A stretch of DNA of 38,377 nt from Rhizobium sp. Q54 (GCA_945903635.1 CAMDOT010000030.1:1-38377); one strand, 5' to 3'; positions 10,571 to 18,934 are shown, counted from the first letter of the stretch. Numbers and translations: made by a program. The notes: generated by a model from the sequence alone, not told the origin.

Positions 10571-11524
10571 TCAGCCAGCGTTCAACTCGCCGAGGCGGAT
10601 TTCCGCCAGCGCCTTGAAGTCGCCTTCGGGGTACTTTTCGAGATAGGCCTGCAGCGACGCCGGATTGTCGCTCTCGCGCACCGAGTCCCAGAAGGCCAGT
10701 TCGACCTCGCGGTCCTGCGGGTCGCGCATGCCGCCTTCGGCCGACGCGAACTCTTCCAGACGGGTGTGCGCCAGCGCCGCGAAGCTGCCTTCGGGATACT
10801 GTTCGAGATAGGCCTCGTAGTCGGCGGGGCGCACGCTCTCCTTGATCGACTCCCAGAACACGATTTCGACGGCGGGCTCGACCGCCGGCTCGACAGCCTG
10901 CGGATTGGTCGCCGGATGTTCGAGCGATGCGTCCGCTGTCGGCCCGCGGGCGAGTTCGATCGAGCCCGGCGATGTCCCCGCGGACTCGCCGTCCGCCGCT
11001 TCGGCCAGCAGCCGGAAGACGCGGATCGGTTGGGCGATGTTCTTCACGGTCTGCTCACCCAGGTCCTCGAAGCCGTAGGGAACCTTGTGCCGGATATGGT
11101 CGCGCACGCCGCGCGAGATGCAGATGCCGCCCGCTTCGGCCAGGCCCTCCAGGCGCGCGGCGATATTGACGCCGTCGCCGAAGATGTCGCCGTCCTTCAC
11201 CATCACGTCGCCGACATTGATGCCGATGCGGAAATGCATGCGCTTGCCGTCCTCGATGGCTTCGTTGGCCGCCGCGAGGTCGCGCTGGATCTCGACCGCG
11301 CAATCGACGGCGGCGAAGACGCTGGCGAACTCGGCCAGGATGCTGTCGCCGGCGGTGCCGCAAATCCGGCCGCCGTGATCGGTGATCAGGCGATCGGTGA
11401 TCGCGCGATGGGCCGACAGCGTCGTCAGCGTGCCTTCCTCGTCGATGCCCATCAGGCGGCTATAGCCTTCGACGTCGGCGGCGAAGATGGCGATCAGTTT
11501 TCTTTCGAGCGGTGGTGCTTCCAT
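10571..11524 (-). CDS. Class III adenylate/guanylate cyclase with C-terminal repeats
   Basis: The N-terminal half (about residues 5-180 of 317) is a class III cyclase catalytic domain that would make cAMP or cGMP. The first metal-binding Asp lies in [13 protein letters not shown], the second in [11 protein letters not shown], and [20 protein letters not shown] carries the Asn/Arg transition-state region. An acidic, Pro/Glu-rich linker follows, then two tandem repeats of about 45 residues (FWESIKES...[14 protein letters not shown] and FWDSVRES...[14 protein letters not shown]), seen in related cyclases and caspase-like proteins and thought to mediate contacts. I chose ATG 11524 because CGAGGTCC precedes it; in-frame codons further upstream lie in an intergenic repeat. 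No membrane helix is visible, so it is soluble. Confidence 0.9.
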   Translation of the reverse strand: MEAPPLERKLIAIFAADVEGYSRLMGIDEEGTLTTLSAHRAITDRLITDHGGRICGTAGDSILAEFASVFAAVDCAVEIQRDLAAANEAIEDGKRMHFRIGINVGDVMVKDGDIFGDGVNIAARLEGLAEAGGICISRGVRDHIRHKVPYGFEDLGEQTVKNIAQPIRVFRLLAEAADGESAGTSPGSIELARGPTADASLEHPATNPQAVEPAVEPAVEIVFWESIKESVRPADYEAYLEQYPEGSFAALAHTRLEEFASAEGGMRDPQDREVELAFWDSVRESDNPASLQAYLEKYPEGDFKALAEIRLGELNAG

Positions 11525-11591
11525 GTCGGACCTCGTTGCCTGCAGGCGATCAGGTACCGGCATGACGTCAACGCAGCGGGGCAGTGAATGT

Positions 11592-11636
11592 TCCTCCCCC
11601 GTCTCGGGGGAGGTGCCCCGAAGGAGCGGAGGAGGG
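11592..11636. repeat. Intergenic GC-rich palindromic repeat
   Basis: A 9-bp stem with 3-nt loop (CCTCCCCCG at 11593-11601 with CGGGGGAGG at 11605-11613) is followed by AGGAGCGGAGGAGGG, which can pair with the start of the element. It lies in the 127-bp gap between the SGNH hydrolase and cyclase genes and resembles widespread intergenic repeats of alphaproteobacteria. Confidence 0.5.
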
Positions 11637-11651
11637 AAAGCCTCAGTCGCG

Positions 11652-13184
11652 CTATTTGCAGCTGAACGTAATCTCACGCGGTGTGAAGGTCGGCAGCGGC
11701 GAGGGCGCGCCGGGTGGCCATGGCCGGGGCCAGGCGCCATCGGCCAGGTGCTTCTCGAGCACCGGCAGGAGCTGGTTGAAGACCACCCAGCCGCGCACGC
11801 GCGAGCCGGCCGGGTTGGTGTGGATGGCATCGACGAACAGGTCTGTTTCGAATGGTGAGAAGCGCGCGACGTCGATGAAGGGCAGCCCGTGCGTGCTGGC
11901 GTACTTGGCGAACACGCGGTTCTGGAACGCGGCCAGCCGTTCCATGTCGCGGTAGCGGTAGGGATAGTTGGCGGTGTTGAGCTGCTGCAGGATGTACTTG
12001 TGGCGGATCGGGTCGAGCACGAGGCCGTCCTTCACCAGCCAGAAGAACGACGTGAGCGCGAATTCGCTGCCGATACCGGCGAGGTCGGCACGGATGCGGT
12101 CGAGGTCGCGCTGGATTTCGTTCAGGCTGACCGGCAGGCGTGGATAGGCGAGGTCGGGGTCGAGCTCATCGAGGCCGGGGGGCCAGACGAGACGATAGTC
12201 CGGCTTGGGCCATTCGCCGCCGTTGCCCTTCGACGCGGCGACGCCCACCGCCGCCCCCACGGCGGCATCTATGCGGCCGGCGAGGGCAGAGTAACGGGCA
12301 GCCGTCGCCAGCCATGATGGTGATGTTTCCGTTGGCGGCAGGTTGCCGGCCGGCTTCGTCGACACGTCTTCGACGACCGAGGCCAGCCGGAACTGGTTTG
12401 CGCCTTCGTAGTAGACGACCAGATCGGGACGCAGCGGCAGCACTTCGGTGCGGACCACGGCGGCGATGTCGGGCGAGGAGATGCCTTCGCGTCCGGCATT
12501 CAGCGCCTCGAAGCGGACGGGCAACCGCTTCGCCGCCGCCCATTGGTTGAGCCAGGAACCCACGAACTCCGGCCAGGAGAACGGCTGGAAATGGGCGTCG
12601 ACGGTGGTCGAGGCGCCGACGAACACGATCCGCACCGTCTTCTGCCCGCGCGGGACTTCGATCGGCGCGCCGCGCCAGCCGATCTGGTTGGTGACCAGGC
12701 CGCTCGGCAGCGTGGCATTGGGAATGAACCGGTAGGGCGGTATTGGCTTGCCGTCGGCCGGATCGGCCACGAACAGCCGGCCGGGCGCGCCGCGGAGATG
12801 GGGACTGGTGCAGGGATCTCGCGCGAACACCGCGTTCCAGGCCTTGAACATGTCGGCCGCCCGGAAATCGAGCAGGCCGGGATCCTTGTCCTGGAGGGAT
12901 CGATAGAGCCGTGTCCATTCCTCGGGCACGGAGCGACGGTTGGAGAGCGGCGGCGGGTCGCCGTAAAACCATGCGCGCTCGACACCTGCCGCGCGTGGAA
13001 TCCGGTCGACGAGCTCGGCGCCGACGCTGGCCGGTCCGGTCGGTGTGTTGAGGCGCAGCGCGCCCAACGCATAGCCGTCGATGGTGCGGACGATCGCCTC
13101 GGCCGCGATGAGGCTGAGCACAACGGACGAGCAGACGAGGAGGATGTTTTTCAGCCGGGAAGACACGTCTCCGTTTACCCGCAA
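11652..13184 (-). CDS. Membrane-anchored SGNH/GDSL-type hydrolase-like protein
   Basis: The 510-residue protein has one N-terminal membrane helix (about residues 12-30, [20 protein letters not shown]) and a large periplasmic part. Block I of the SGNH fold appears as [14 protein letters not shown], with Ser of GAST as candidate nucleophile, and the late [12 protein letters not shown] gives the Asp and His of block V. Block III is suggested by VYYEGANQF, where Asn would be the oxyanion residue. Members deacylate or deacetylate carbohydrates and lipids, so an envelope-polymer substrate is plausible but unproven. The start is uncertain: TTG at 13184 or GTG at 13166, the latter close behind GGAG. 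A terminator separates it from the OmpA-like gene upstream. Confidence 0.75.
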   Translation of the reverse strand: MRVNGDVSSRLKNILLVCSSVVLSLIAAEAIVRTIDGYALGALRLNTPTGPASVGAELVDRIPRAAGVERAWFYGDPPPLSNRRSVPEEWTRLYRSLQDKDPGLLDFRAADMFKAWNAVFARDPCTSPHLRGAPGRLFVADPADGKPIPPYRFIPNATLPSGLVTNQIGWRGAPIEVPRGQKTVRIVFVGASTTVDAHFQPFSWPEFVGSWLNQWAAAKRLPVRFEALNAGREGISSPDIAAVVRTEVLPLRPDLVVYYEGANQFRLASVVEDVSTKPAGNLPPTETSPSWLATAARYSALAGRIDAAVGAAVGVAASKGNGGEWPKPDYRLVWPPGLDELDPDLAYPRLPVSLNEIQRDLDRIRADLAGIGSEFALTSFFWLVKDGLVLDPIRHKYILQQLNTANYPYRYRDMERLAAFQNRVFAKYASTHGLPFIDVARFSPFETDLFVDAIHTNPAGSRVRGWVVFNQLLPVLEKHLADGAWPRPWPPGAPSPLPTFTPREITFSCK

Positions 13185-13194
13185 TGAAGCGCAA

Positions 13195-13231
13195 CAAAAA
13201 GGCGGCCCCCGTTTCCGGGAGCCGCCTCTTT
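13195..13231 (-). terminator. Rho-independent terminator of the OmpA-like lipoprotein gene
   Basis: On the minus strand, GGCGGC-T-CCCG, loop GAAA, CGGG-G-GCCGCC, followed by TTTTT (plus-strand AAAAA at 13196-13200). It starts about 23 bases after the OmpA-like stop codon. Confidence 0.8.
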
Positions 13232-13253
13232 GTCGGTTGGTTCGTTCTAGTGC

Positions 13254-13928
13254 TTAGTAAGGCGCCGTGTAGTGCTGGCCGGGCCAACGGTAGCCGGGGG
13301 CCGGCAGCGGCAGCTTGTTGTCGATATGGGCCTTCTCGAGCGTCGCGATGCCCGGCTCGTAGTTGCCCGCCTCGCACTGGGCAATGGCCGCGGCTTCGCG
13401 CGTATCGACCTGCGAGGTGCGGAACTGGCGCCACTTGTCGCTCAGCGCCTTACAGTAGGCGGCGGGATCGCGGAAGATTGCGGGGATCCCGGCCTGGCCG
13501 TCCATCACGATCTCGACGCGACGGTTCTGCGGCTCGCGGACGCCGTCACCGGTTGCGACCAGCGGGGCGGACTCGCCTCGGCCGATGACCGAGATCGCCG
13601 TTGCCGGCACACCCTGCTTGACGAGAGCGTCCTTCACGGTGTTCGCACGACGGAGCGACAGGGCCATGTTGTAGGCTTCCGAGCCCGACGTGTCGGTGTG
13701 GCCGGTGGCCGTGACGCGGGCGCTGCCGCGTGACTTGTAGGCGGCGGCCGCCTGCTGAATGGTGGTCATCGCCTGGGCGCTCAGGTTCGAACGGTCCCAA
13801 TCGAAGAACACCATGAACGAGGTGGGCGGCGGAGGTGGCGGCGGCGGCGGAGCTGCCTGTGGCGGCGGGCTATCGCACGCCCCCAGGAGAAACGCGGCGA
13901 TACCGGCAACGAGCAGCTTCTTTAGCAT
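13254..13928 (-). CDS. OmpA-family lipoprotein with C-terminal extension
   Basis: This 224-residue protein has a lipobox (FLLGAC, Cys 18), a short linker with a run of nine prolines (about residues 27-35), and an OmpA-like peptidoglycan-binding domain (about 38-142). The domain keeps the diaminopimelate-binding signature: TGHTDTSGS, then LRRANTVKDALV and NRRVEIV. It should tether the outer membrane to peptidoglycan, like Pal. A further 80 residues follow (about 145-224) with two Cys (AYCKAL, AQCEAG) and an amphipathic GIATLEKAHID segment, which Pal lacks. ATG 13928 is preceded by GAGGGGAA and a terminator follows, so it is likely transcribed alone. There is no tol-pal cluster nearby, so I do not call it pal. 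Confidence 0.9.
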   Translation of the reverse strand: MLKKLLVAGIAAFLLGACDSPPPQAAPPPPPPPPPTSFMVFFDWDRSNLSAQAMTTIQQAAAAYKSRGSARVTATGHTDTSGSEAYNMALSLRRANTVKDALVKQGVPATAISVIGRGESAPLVATGDGVREPQNRRVEIVMDGQAGIPAIFRDPAAYCKALSDKWRQFRTSQVDTREAAAIAQCEAGNYEPGIATLEKAHIDNKLPLPAPGYRWPGQHYTAPY

Positions 13929-14252
13929 GAGTGGTTCCCCTCAAAGTTTTGGACCCGCCTCGAAAAAGACGCGGTCACTAAGGGGTCCAACGCCGCTATT
14001 TGACCAAGGTTCCCGGAGGCTGCGGATTTTTTGACGATGTCCGAACTTGGGACGTCCGGGGGGAAAGGAGCCCGCCCAATACGCCGGGCGGGCTCCCCCA
14101 GGCCCCATCGCTCATCTGGGGGGATGTTCGAAGATTGTGGGCCCAATGATGAACAACGCCGAACAGGGGCGATGGTTGCAGAGCCTCCGCTTGCGGGCCA
14201 GAATCGAGCAGGCGAGAATCGGGTGGACAGCAGAATCGGGCGGGGGCCTTCG
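13929..14252. other. 324-bp gene-free stretch with one strong hairpin
   Basis: Between divergent genes. It holds the upstream region of the OmpA-like gene and an 11-bp perfect hairpin GGAGCCCGCCC (14067-14077) / GGGCGGGCTCC (14086-14096) with loop AATACGCC but no T-tract. I see no convincing promoter boxes; short open frames here lack ribosome sites and protein-like composition. Confidence 0.5.
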
Positions 14253-14462
14253 ATGGCACGGGTGAAGTGGAGCGAGCGGCCGCGCACCCATCGAGGGGCG
14301 ATCATCGGGGCGTTCCCGGGCATGGCCGTCGCCGCCGTCGTCGTCTTCCAGTACGCGTTCTATGGCAGCACGCTCGACCGCTATCTGATCATGATGGCCG
14401 GCCTGCTGATCGGCGGGGCCGCCGGCGCACTGATCGCGAAGATGACCGCGCCGCGTACGTGA
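14253..14462 (+). CDS. Small two-helix membrane protein, unknown
   Basis: The 69-residue product starts at ATG 14253 behind a G-rich stretch (GGGGG at about 14242-14246). It has a basic N-terminus (ARVKWSERPRTHRG), then two predicted membrane helices, about residues 17-34 (IIGAFPGMAVAAVVVFQ) and 43-62 (YLIMMAGLLIGGAAGALI), the second with a glycine-zipper pattern. It resembles the many small inner-membrane proteins of unknown function in alphaproteobacteria. Longer in-frame starts upstream would add a Pro/Gly/Arg-rich segment that looks non-coding. The evidence is limited to hydropathy and the start context. Confidence 0.45.
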   Translation: MARVKWSERPRTHRGAIIGAFPGMAVAAVVVFQYAFYGSTLDRYLIMMAGLLIGGAAGALIAKMTAPRT

Positions 14463-14520
14463 CGGCGGCGCGGGACTCGCAGGCCGACCGGGTTGGCAGG
14501 CGGCCGGGTTGGAGCCGGTC

Positions 14521-15138
14521 TCAAGGCGCGAGCTTGGCCCATTCGTCGGCCTGCACGCGCGCGACCAGGCGATAGCCGCCGGCGCCGTCGGGCTTGAAGA
14601 TCGAGGCCTCGCCCTCGCGGATATCGAACCAGTCCTTGCCGAAGGCATCCATGATGTTGGGCTTGTGGCTCACCACCACCGTGTTGGTGCCGGGGGCGGG
14701 AACGGTGCCCGCGAGCTTGCGCATCGCCGCGGCGCGCCGGTTGTTCTCGATCGGCGTCACCACCTGGCCACCCTCGCTCACATCGGGCGTGGGCTTGGGC
14801 TCGCCGAACGGGCGACCGGTCTCGATGGCGCGGAAGTACTGGCTGGTGATGACCTCGCCCACCGGGATGCCGGCCTTCTTGAAGGCCGCGGCGATCTCCT
14901 GCGCCTTGGCGCGGCCGGCGTCGTTCAGCTGGCGCTGCTTGGCGACGTTGGCGAGGTTGAGCGGATCGGTGTCGGCCTGGTCCTGATGGGTGGCGCCGTG
15001 GCGGATGACGATGACGTAGCCACCGGCTTTCAGGCCGGTGAGCCATTCGGGTTGCGCCCGGGCGGGCAGGCTCGCGGACAGCAGGCAAAGCGCCGACAGG
15101 GCAAACAAGGACGCAAAACGGGCGGCGATCGTGATCAT
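14521..15138 (-). CDS. Secreted histidine phosphatase superfamily protein
   Basis: The 205-residue product (ATG 15138, with AAGGGAGA upstream) has a signal peptide ending near ARAQ (residue 28). The catalytic motif VIVIRHGATHQD carries the RHG triad with the phospho-accepting His, and the second histidine lies in VVVSHKPNI. An internal ITSQYFRAIETGRPFG block matches the branch's substrate-side Arg. The fold hydrolyses phosphate esters through a phosphohistidine; this periplasmic branch resembles SixA- or phosphoglycerate-mutase-like proteins, but the substrate is unknown. An in-frame start at 15186 would add 16 residues without a ribosome site. The upstream region shared with the GNAT gene carries a 14-nt repeat array. 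Confidence 0.85.
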   Translation of the reverse strand: MITIAARFASLFALSALCLLSASLPARAQPEWLTGLKAGGYVIVIRHGATHQDQADTDPLNLANVAKQRQLNDAGRAKAQEIAAAFKKAGIPVGEVITSQYFRAIETGRPFGEPKPTPDVSEGGQVVTPIENNRRAAAMRKLAGTVPAPGTNTVVVSHKPNIMDAFGKDWFDIREGEASIFKPDGAGGYRLVARVQADEWAKLAP

Positions 15139-15198
15139 GCGACTCTCCCTTGCAATCCGGCGTTGCCGAATGAATGCCCCATACACTTCGCAGCGCCG

Positions 15199-15246
15199 GA
15201 TGTCATGAGGTCGATGTCAGGGGGGCGATATCAGGCGCCGACGTCA
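15199..15246. promoter_or_regulatory. Array of four GAYRTCA-type motifs at 13-14 nt spacing
   Basis: GATGTCA at 15199-15205 and 15213-15219, GATATCA at 15227-15233 and GACGTCA at 15240-15246 recur with a period of 14, 14 and 13 nt, all in the same orientation. They lie between the divergent phosphatase and acetyltransferase genes. This is direct sequence; a role as operator is inference. Confidence 0.4.
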
Positions 15247-15282
15247 TCGGCTATGGTGGCGAAGCATAGGTCGAGAAGGAAA

Positions 15283-15792
15283 ATGACAGACAATTCCCAA
15301 GCCCGGATCCGCCGATTGATGCTGCAGGACGCGGGTCTGTACAGAGAGATCCGGCTGGAAGCGCTTCAACTGTCGTCGGAAGCCTTCGGCAGCTCCTTCG
15401 AGCACGAAGGCGCGCAACCTCTGGGTTACTTCGAGGAGGCTCTCGCGAAGGCCGACGTCTTCGGCGCCTTCCTCGAAACCGATCTCGTCGGCGTCGCCGG
15501 CTTTCGCACCCAGGCAGGCTTGAAGCAGGCCCATAAAGGCCTGCTGTGGGGCATGTACGTTCGCCTCGTTGCACGGGGGACCGGTGCCGGCAAAAGCCTC
15601 GTCAAGGCGGTGCTCGATCACGCGCGCGAACGTGTCGAGCTCGTTCAATTGACCGTTGTCAGCGACAATGAAGCCGCCCAGCGGCTCTATCGCAGTTGCG
15701 GATTTGTCGCCTATGGCCATGAAGTTCACGCCCTGAAGCAGGGCGGCCGCTATTACGACGAGCTTCTCATGGCAGTCGCGCTCACGCCCTAG
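15283..15792 (+). CDS. GNAT-family N-acetyltransferase
   Basis: This 169-residue cytoplasmic enzyme transfers an acetyl group from acetyl-CoA to an amine. The C-terminal half has the family's CoA-binding motif A (VRLVARGTGAGKSLVKAVLDHA, the RGTGAGK part being the pyrophosphate loop) and motif B (VVSDNEAAQRLYRSCGFVAYGHE). The N-terminal strand-helix region (LMLQDAGLYREIRLEALQ) is typical. AAGGAAA lies just upstream of ATG 15283. The acceptor, such as a small amine, antibiotic or protein N-terminus, cannot be judged from sequence. It converges on the NTF2-like gene with only 5 bp between the stops. Confidence 0.9.
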   Translation: MTDNSQARIRRLMLQDAGLYREIRLEALQLSSEAFGSSFEHEGAQPLGYFEEALAKADVFGAFLETDLVGVAGFRTQAGLKQAHKGLLWGMYVRLVARGTGAGKSLVKAVLDHARERVELVQLTVVSDNEAAQRLYRSCGFVAYGHEVHALKQGGRYYDELLMAVALTP

Positions 15793-15797
15793 GACTC

Positions 15798-16184
15798 TCA
15801 GGCCCTGAGGTGGGCGAAGAACACCTTGCTGTCGATCCGCCAGCCGTCGTCACGCCGGACGAGCACGAAGAAATCGGTGTAGCGGGTGCCGCGCCAGTTG
15901 AGCGCTTCGAGCCGCGCCATCGCAGCACCTCCACTGTGCTCTATCGACACGACGCGCGCCTCCAGCCCGGGCGCCGCGCCGCCCTTGGCGACGGCGTCGC
16001 AGAACTCACCCAGGCTCCAGCTCACCGGCTTGCCGCCATAGCTGCCGCTCACCCGCGCGCCGTCGGTGAAGGCCGAGCGCAGCAGCTCGATGCCGCCGAT
16101 CCGCGCGCCGTCGATGTAGCGCTGCAGGGTGTTGGCGATGGCCTGCGGGATGGCGAAGCTTTCGGTCTCTTGTTCCGGGGTCAT
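15798..16184 (-). CDS. NTF2-like / putative lumazine-binding family protein
   Basis: The 128-residue product (ATG 16184, GGAGAA upstream) has the SnoaL/NTF2-like cone fold pattern: an N-terminal helix pair (IANTLQRYIDGARIGGIELLRSAF), the strand HSGGAAMARLEA, and the end RRDDGWRIDSKVFFAH that closes these domains. This matches the putative lumazine-binding subgroup (PF12893). Members bind small molecules or act as isomerases or dehydratases; the ligand is unknown. It is divergent from the Lrp-type regulator gene, 121 bp apart, and could be a target of that regulator. A longer frame upstream of 16184 overlaps the intergenic region and is not used. Confidence 0.8.
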   Translation of the reverse strand: MTPEQETESFAIPQAIANTLQRYIDGARIGGIELLRSAFTDGARVSGSYGGKPVSWSLGEFCDAVAKGGAAPGLEARVVSIEHSGGAAMARLEALNWRGTRYTDFFVLVRRDDGWRIDSKVFFAHLRA

Positions 16185-16258
16185 TGAGTGTTCTCCTTCG
16201 CAGGCACACTCACGCGGAACCCGCCGGCATGTCCTTGCTTTTATGCCCTCCTGGAGCC

Positions 16259-16275
16259 TATCCGTTGGCAGGATA
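16259..16275. promoter_or_regulatory. Inverted repeat between an Lrp-type gene and its divergent neighbour
   Basis: TATCC (16259-16263), 7-nt spacer, GGATA (16271-16275). It sits 31 bp before the Lrp-type start and could be its autoregulatory site; short palindromes of this kind also occur by chance. Confidence 0.25.
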
Positions 16276-16305
16276 TGGCGCTGAACGTCGCCAAGGAGGG
16301 GAAAG

Positions 16306-16857
16306 ATGCCAAACGGGGTTCTTGACGCCATCGACCGCCGCATCGTGGCCGCGCTTCAGGCGGACGGGCGCCTCAGCAATGTCGATCTCGCGGAGAAGGT
16401 CGGCCTCTCGCCGTCACCCTGCCTGCGCCGCGTCACACGCCTGGAGCGCGACGGCTTTATCGAAAGCTACCGCGCCATACTCGGCCGCAAGAAGATCGGC
16501 CTCGGCCTCACGGTCTTCGTCGGCGTGAAGATCGAGGGCCACGCCGACGACCGCGCGACCACCTTCGAGGAGGAGGTCGTGGCCTTCCCGGAAGTGATCG
16601 CCTGCCACATGATCGCGGGCGAGGTCGACTACCTGCTGGAAGTCACCGTGCCCGACCTCGACGCCTACCAGCGGTTTCTGGTCGGCAAGCTTTTAGACCT
16701 GCCGCTGGTGCGCGAGGTCAGGAGCAACATCGCGATCCAGACGCTGAAGGCGGGGGCGGCGCTGCCGTTGGGGCATCTTGCGCCGTCAGCGTTGGAGCGG
16801 CGACCTGCTGGGAAAAGCGAACTTCGAGTGCGAGCTCGATCACAAACCCGAAAGTAG
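16306..16857 (+). CDS. Lrp/AsnC-family transcriptional regulator
   Basis: This 183-residue protein has an N-terminal winged helix-turn-helix (about residues 5-64; LDAIDRRIVAALQADGRLSNVDLAEKVGLSPSPCLRRVTRLERDGFI) and a C-terminal RAM/AsnC ligand-binding domain (about 70-150; VACHMI region and EVTVPDLDAYQRFL). The motifs SPSPCLRRV and ECHMIAGEVDY-like CHMIAGEVDYLLEV are typical of amino-acid-sensing Lrp relatives. Ribosome site GGAGGGG precedes ATG 16306. A tail of about 30 residues beyond the usual domain (ALPLGHLAPSA...RKs) is Arg-rich and atypical. It is divergent from the NTF2-like gene and may regulate it; the effector amino acid is unknown. Confidence 0.92.
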   Translation: MPNGVLDAIDRRIVAALQADGRLSNVDLAEKVGLSPSPCLRRVTRLERDGFIESYRAILGRKKIGLGLTVFVGVKIEGHADDRATTFEEEVVAFPEVIACHMIAGEVDYLLEVTVPDLDAYQRFLVGKLLDLPLVREVRSNIAIQTLKAGAALPLGHLAPSALERRPAGKSELRVRARSQTRK

Positions 16858-16914
16858 CACCAGCGCACCCCGCCAGCTTCCGCCGTTATCCGTCTGGTAA
16901 AGGCCGTTAAGTCG

Positions 16915-17694
16915 TCATTGCACGATCACGACATCCCCCGGTCGGACGATCCCCGCGCCGGTGACTTCGCCGAAGACGCCGCAATCGACATGGCCGTAGG
17001 CGACTTGAAGCGCATTCGGAATGTTGAGATCGCGCTCTCCAGTCATCGGGTTCGCCATCGTCGCGGCGCAGCGGTCGATCCGTTTGACGATCCGGAGTGT
17101 AGCCTCTCCCACTCGAAGCTCGCGTCCGAGCCAGCCGAACTCCTGCCAGGGTCGGCCACCATCGATAATCAGGTTTCCGCGAAAACGTGCTTCGTCGGGG
17201 AAAGCTTCGAGATGGGTTCTCAAATCCGCCAAGGAGGCGCGGTGAATGAGCGAGACGAGCTTGTCCGCCTGATCCGTAAACATGACGCCAGGGGCGGAAA
17301 CGAGACGAGGTGGTCCCCGGTCATCGTCGCGCATGAACTCGGCGAAAAAGGCATCGATATCTGCGCGCCCCATCTCATCGCTGACTTTCGCTGAGACGGC
17401 AATCTTGCCAGCCTGACGAATGGTCAACACCTCCGACGTGGATTCGAATGAGACATCCAGCAAAACTAAACGGGGATCATGCGCTACCTGGAGGAATTCA
17501 CGACGCCGTTGCCAGCTTGGCTGGCGTGGATCAAAAGCGCTTCGGCCATGGCAGATTGCGAAGTGTCGGTCCAGAGGGAGACCCGCTCCGGGGGTCAATC
17601 GAGCTTCGGGCATCCTTTCCGCACTTAGACCCTTCACCGGGTATCGGAATATCTCCGCCACAAATACCGTCACGATGAAACTCCACGGAGGCAT
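16915..17694 (-). CDS. MOSC-domain protein
   Basis: The 259-residue protein has the N-terminal MOSC beta-barrel (about 10-60; VAEIFRYPVKGLSAERM) and a MOSC domain (about 100-255) with the conserved Cys in RIDRCAATMANPMTGERD and the ending CGVFGEVTGAG. MOSC domains are predicted to carry sulfur from a Cys to molybdenum cofactor, as in molybdenum cofactor sulfurase and YiiM-like enzymes; here the target is unknown. ATG 17694 is 22 bp from the stop of the LLM-oxidoreductase gene, so both probably lie in one minus-strand unit. A GTG start at 17673 with GGAG upstream is an alternative. Confidence 0.88.
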   Translation of the reverse strand: MPPWSFIVTVFVAEIFRYPVKGLSAERMPEARLTPGAGLPLDRHFAICHGRSAFDPRQPSWQRRREFLQVAHDPRLVLLDVSFESTSEVLTIRQAGKIAVSAKVSDEMGRADIDAFFAEFMRDDDRGPPRLVSAPGVMFTDQADKLVSLIHRASLADLRTHLEAFPDEARFRGNLIIDGGRPWQEFGWLGRELRVGEATLRIVKRIDRCAATMANPMTGERDLNIPNALQVAYGHVDCGVFGEVTGAGIVRPGDVVIVQ

Positions 17695-17716
17695 CGCCTT
17701 TCAGGGCAAAGTCCAA

Positions 17717-18934
17717 TCACTCCGCCGCCCGAACGTCCTGCGCCGCCGGCGCGATCGCCTTCATGGTGCCGCCGTAGCGGTCGGTGAAGGCCGTCGTGTC
17801 GATCTCGTCGAGCACGATCTCGCGGTTCAGCACCTTCTCCTTCCACTTGAGCAGCTGCGGATGCGCCGCCTGGAATTCGGGCATCACTTCCTTCGCGAAG
17901 AGTTCGAGCGATTCGCAGATGTGCTCGTGGCGGTTCTTGCCGGCCTGGTTCAGCAGCACCACCTGGTCGATGTTCGACTCCTGGAACTTCTTCAGCTTGC
18001 GGCGGATGGTCTCCGGCGAGCCGATCAGGCCGCCGCGCAGGGAGGCCGCGTGCTGCTCCGGGTTGGCCTTCTTCCACTTCTCGTATTCTTCCCACATGTT
18101 GACCGAGCCGGCGGCCGGGCGGCGGCGGTCGGCCGACTGGCCGTAGAAGCGCAGCGCGAACTGGAAGAAGGTGTCGCCGTCGGCGCGGGCGCGCGCCTCC
18201 TCGTCGGTCTTGGCGCACATGAAGAAGCTGACCAGCGCGATGTTGGGGTTGGTCACGTAGTCGGCGAGCTTGTTCTGCCGCTTCACGAAGGCGTTGTAGT
18301 AGGCGTGCACCCAGGCGTGGGCGGCGTCGGCCGAGACGAACTGGAAGCCGAGCGCGCCCATGCCCCATTCGCCGCACTTGGCCAGCGTCTGGAGCTGCGA
18401 GCAGGCGACCCACAGCGGCGGGTGCGGCTTCTGCATCGGCTTGGGCACCACCATGCGCAGCGGAATGTTCCAGACCTTGCCTTGATGTTCGCTGGGGCCG
18501 TCCTTGAACATGGGCAGGATGGCGCGCACGGCCTCCTCGAAGATCTCGCGCTTGTTCTCCATGGTGACGCCGAACGGTTCCAGCTCGGTGATCGAGGCGC
18601 TCTCGCCCATGCCGAACTCGCAGCGGCCGCTCGACAGCAGATCGAGAGTGGCCACGCGCTCGGCGACGCGCGTCGGATGGTTGGTCGTGACCTGGAAGAT
18701 GCCGTGGCCGAGGCGGATGTTCTTGGTGCGCTGGCTGGCGGCGGCGAGGAAGGACTCGGGCGAGGGCGAGTGCGAATATTCCTCGAGGAAATGATGCTCG
18801 ACCTGCCAGGCGTGGTCGTAGCCCAGCCGGTCGGCGAGCTCGATCTGGTTCAGCGCGTTCTGGTAGAGCCGGTGCTCGTCGCCCTCGAGCCAGGGGCGGG
18901 GTAGCTGCAGTTCATAGAAAATGCCGAATTTCAT
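17717..18934 (-). CDS. LLM-class flavin-dependent oxidoreductase
   Basis: The 405-residue protein belongs to the bacterial luciferase-like (TIM-barrel) flavin monooxygenases, which use reduced FMN and O2 on organic substrates. Hallmarks are the N-terminal KFGIFYELQLPRPW, the DHAWQVEHHFLEEYSHSPSPE segment, LGHGIFQVTTNHPTRVAERVATLD and the C-terminal GSPETIRRKLKKFQE. The ATG at 18934 is preceded by GGAGG (CCTTGGAGGACGCGTC), which settles the start; upstream in-frame codons are ignored. The following MOSC gene starts 22 bp after its stop. The substrate is unknown, and the neighbour suggests molybdo- or flavo-enzyme chemistry only loosely. Confidence 0.92.
   Translation of the reverse strand: MKFGIFYELQLPRPWLEGDEHRLYQNALNQIELADRLGYDHAWQVEHHFLEEYSHSPSPESFLAAASQRTKNIRLGHGIFQVTTNHPTRVAERVATLDLLSSGRCEFGMGESASITELEPFGVTMENKREIFEEAVRAILPMFKDGPSEHQGKVWNIPLRMVVPKPMQKPHPPLWVACSQLQTLAKCGEWGMGALGFQFVSADAAHAWVHAYYNAFVKRQNKLADYVTNPNIALVSFFMCAKTDEEARARADGDTFFQFALRFYGQSADRRRPAAGSVNMWEEYEKWKKANPEQHAASLRGGLIGSPETIRRKLKKFQESNIDQVVLLNQAGKNRHEHICESLELFAKEVMPEFQAAHPQLLKWKEKVLNREIVLDEIDTTAFTDRYGGTMKAIAPAAQDVRAAE

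Noticed and set aside
14067..14096. Strong hairpin as a terminator
   Set aside because: No T-tract follows on either strand and no gene ends just before it, so it is only noted as a hairpin.
15199..15246. The 14-nt array as plasmid-type iterons
   Set aside because: Only four degenerate copies, no replication initiator gene and no AT-rich segment nearby.
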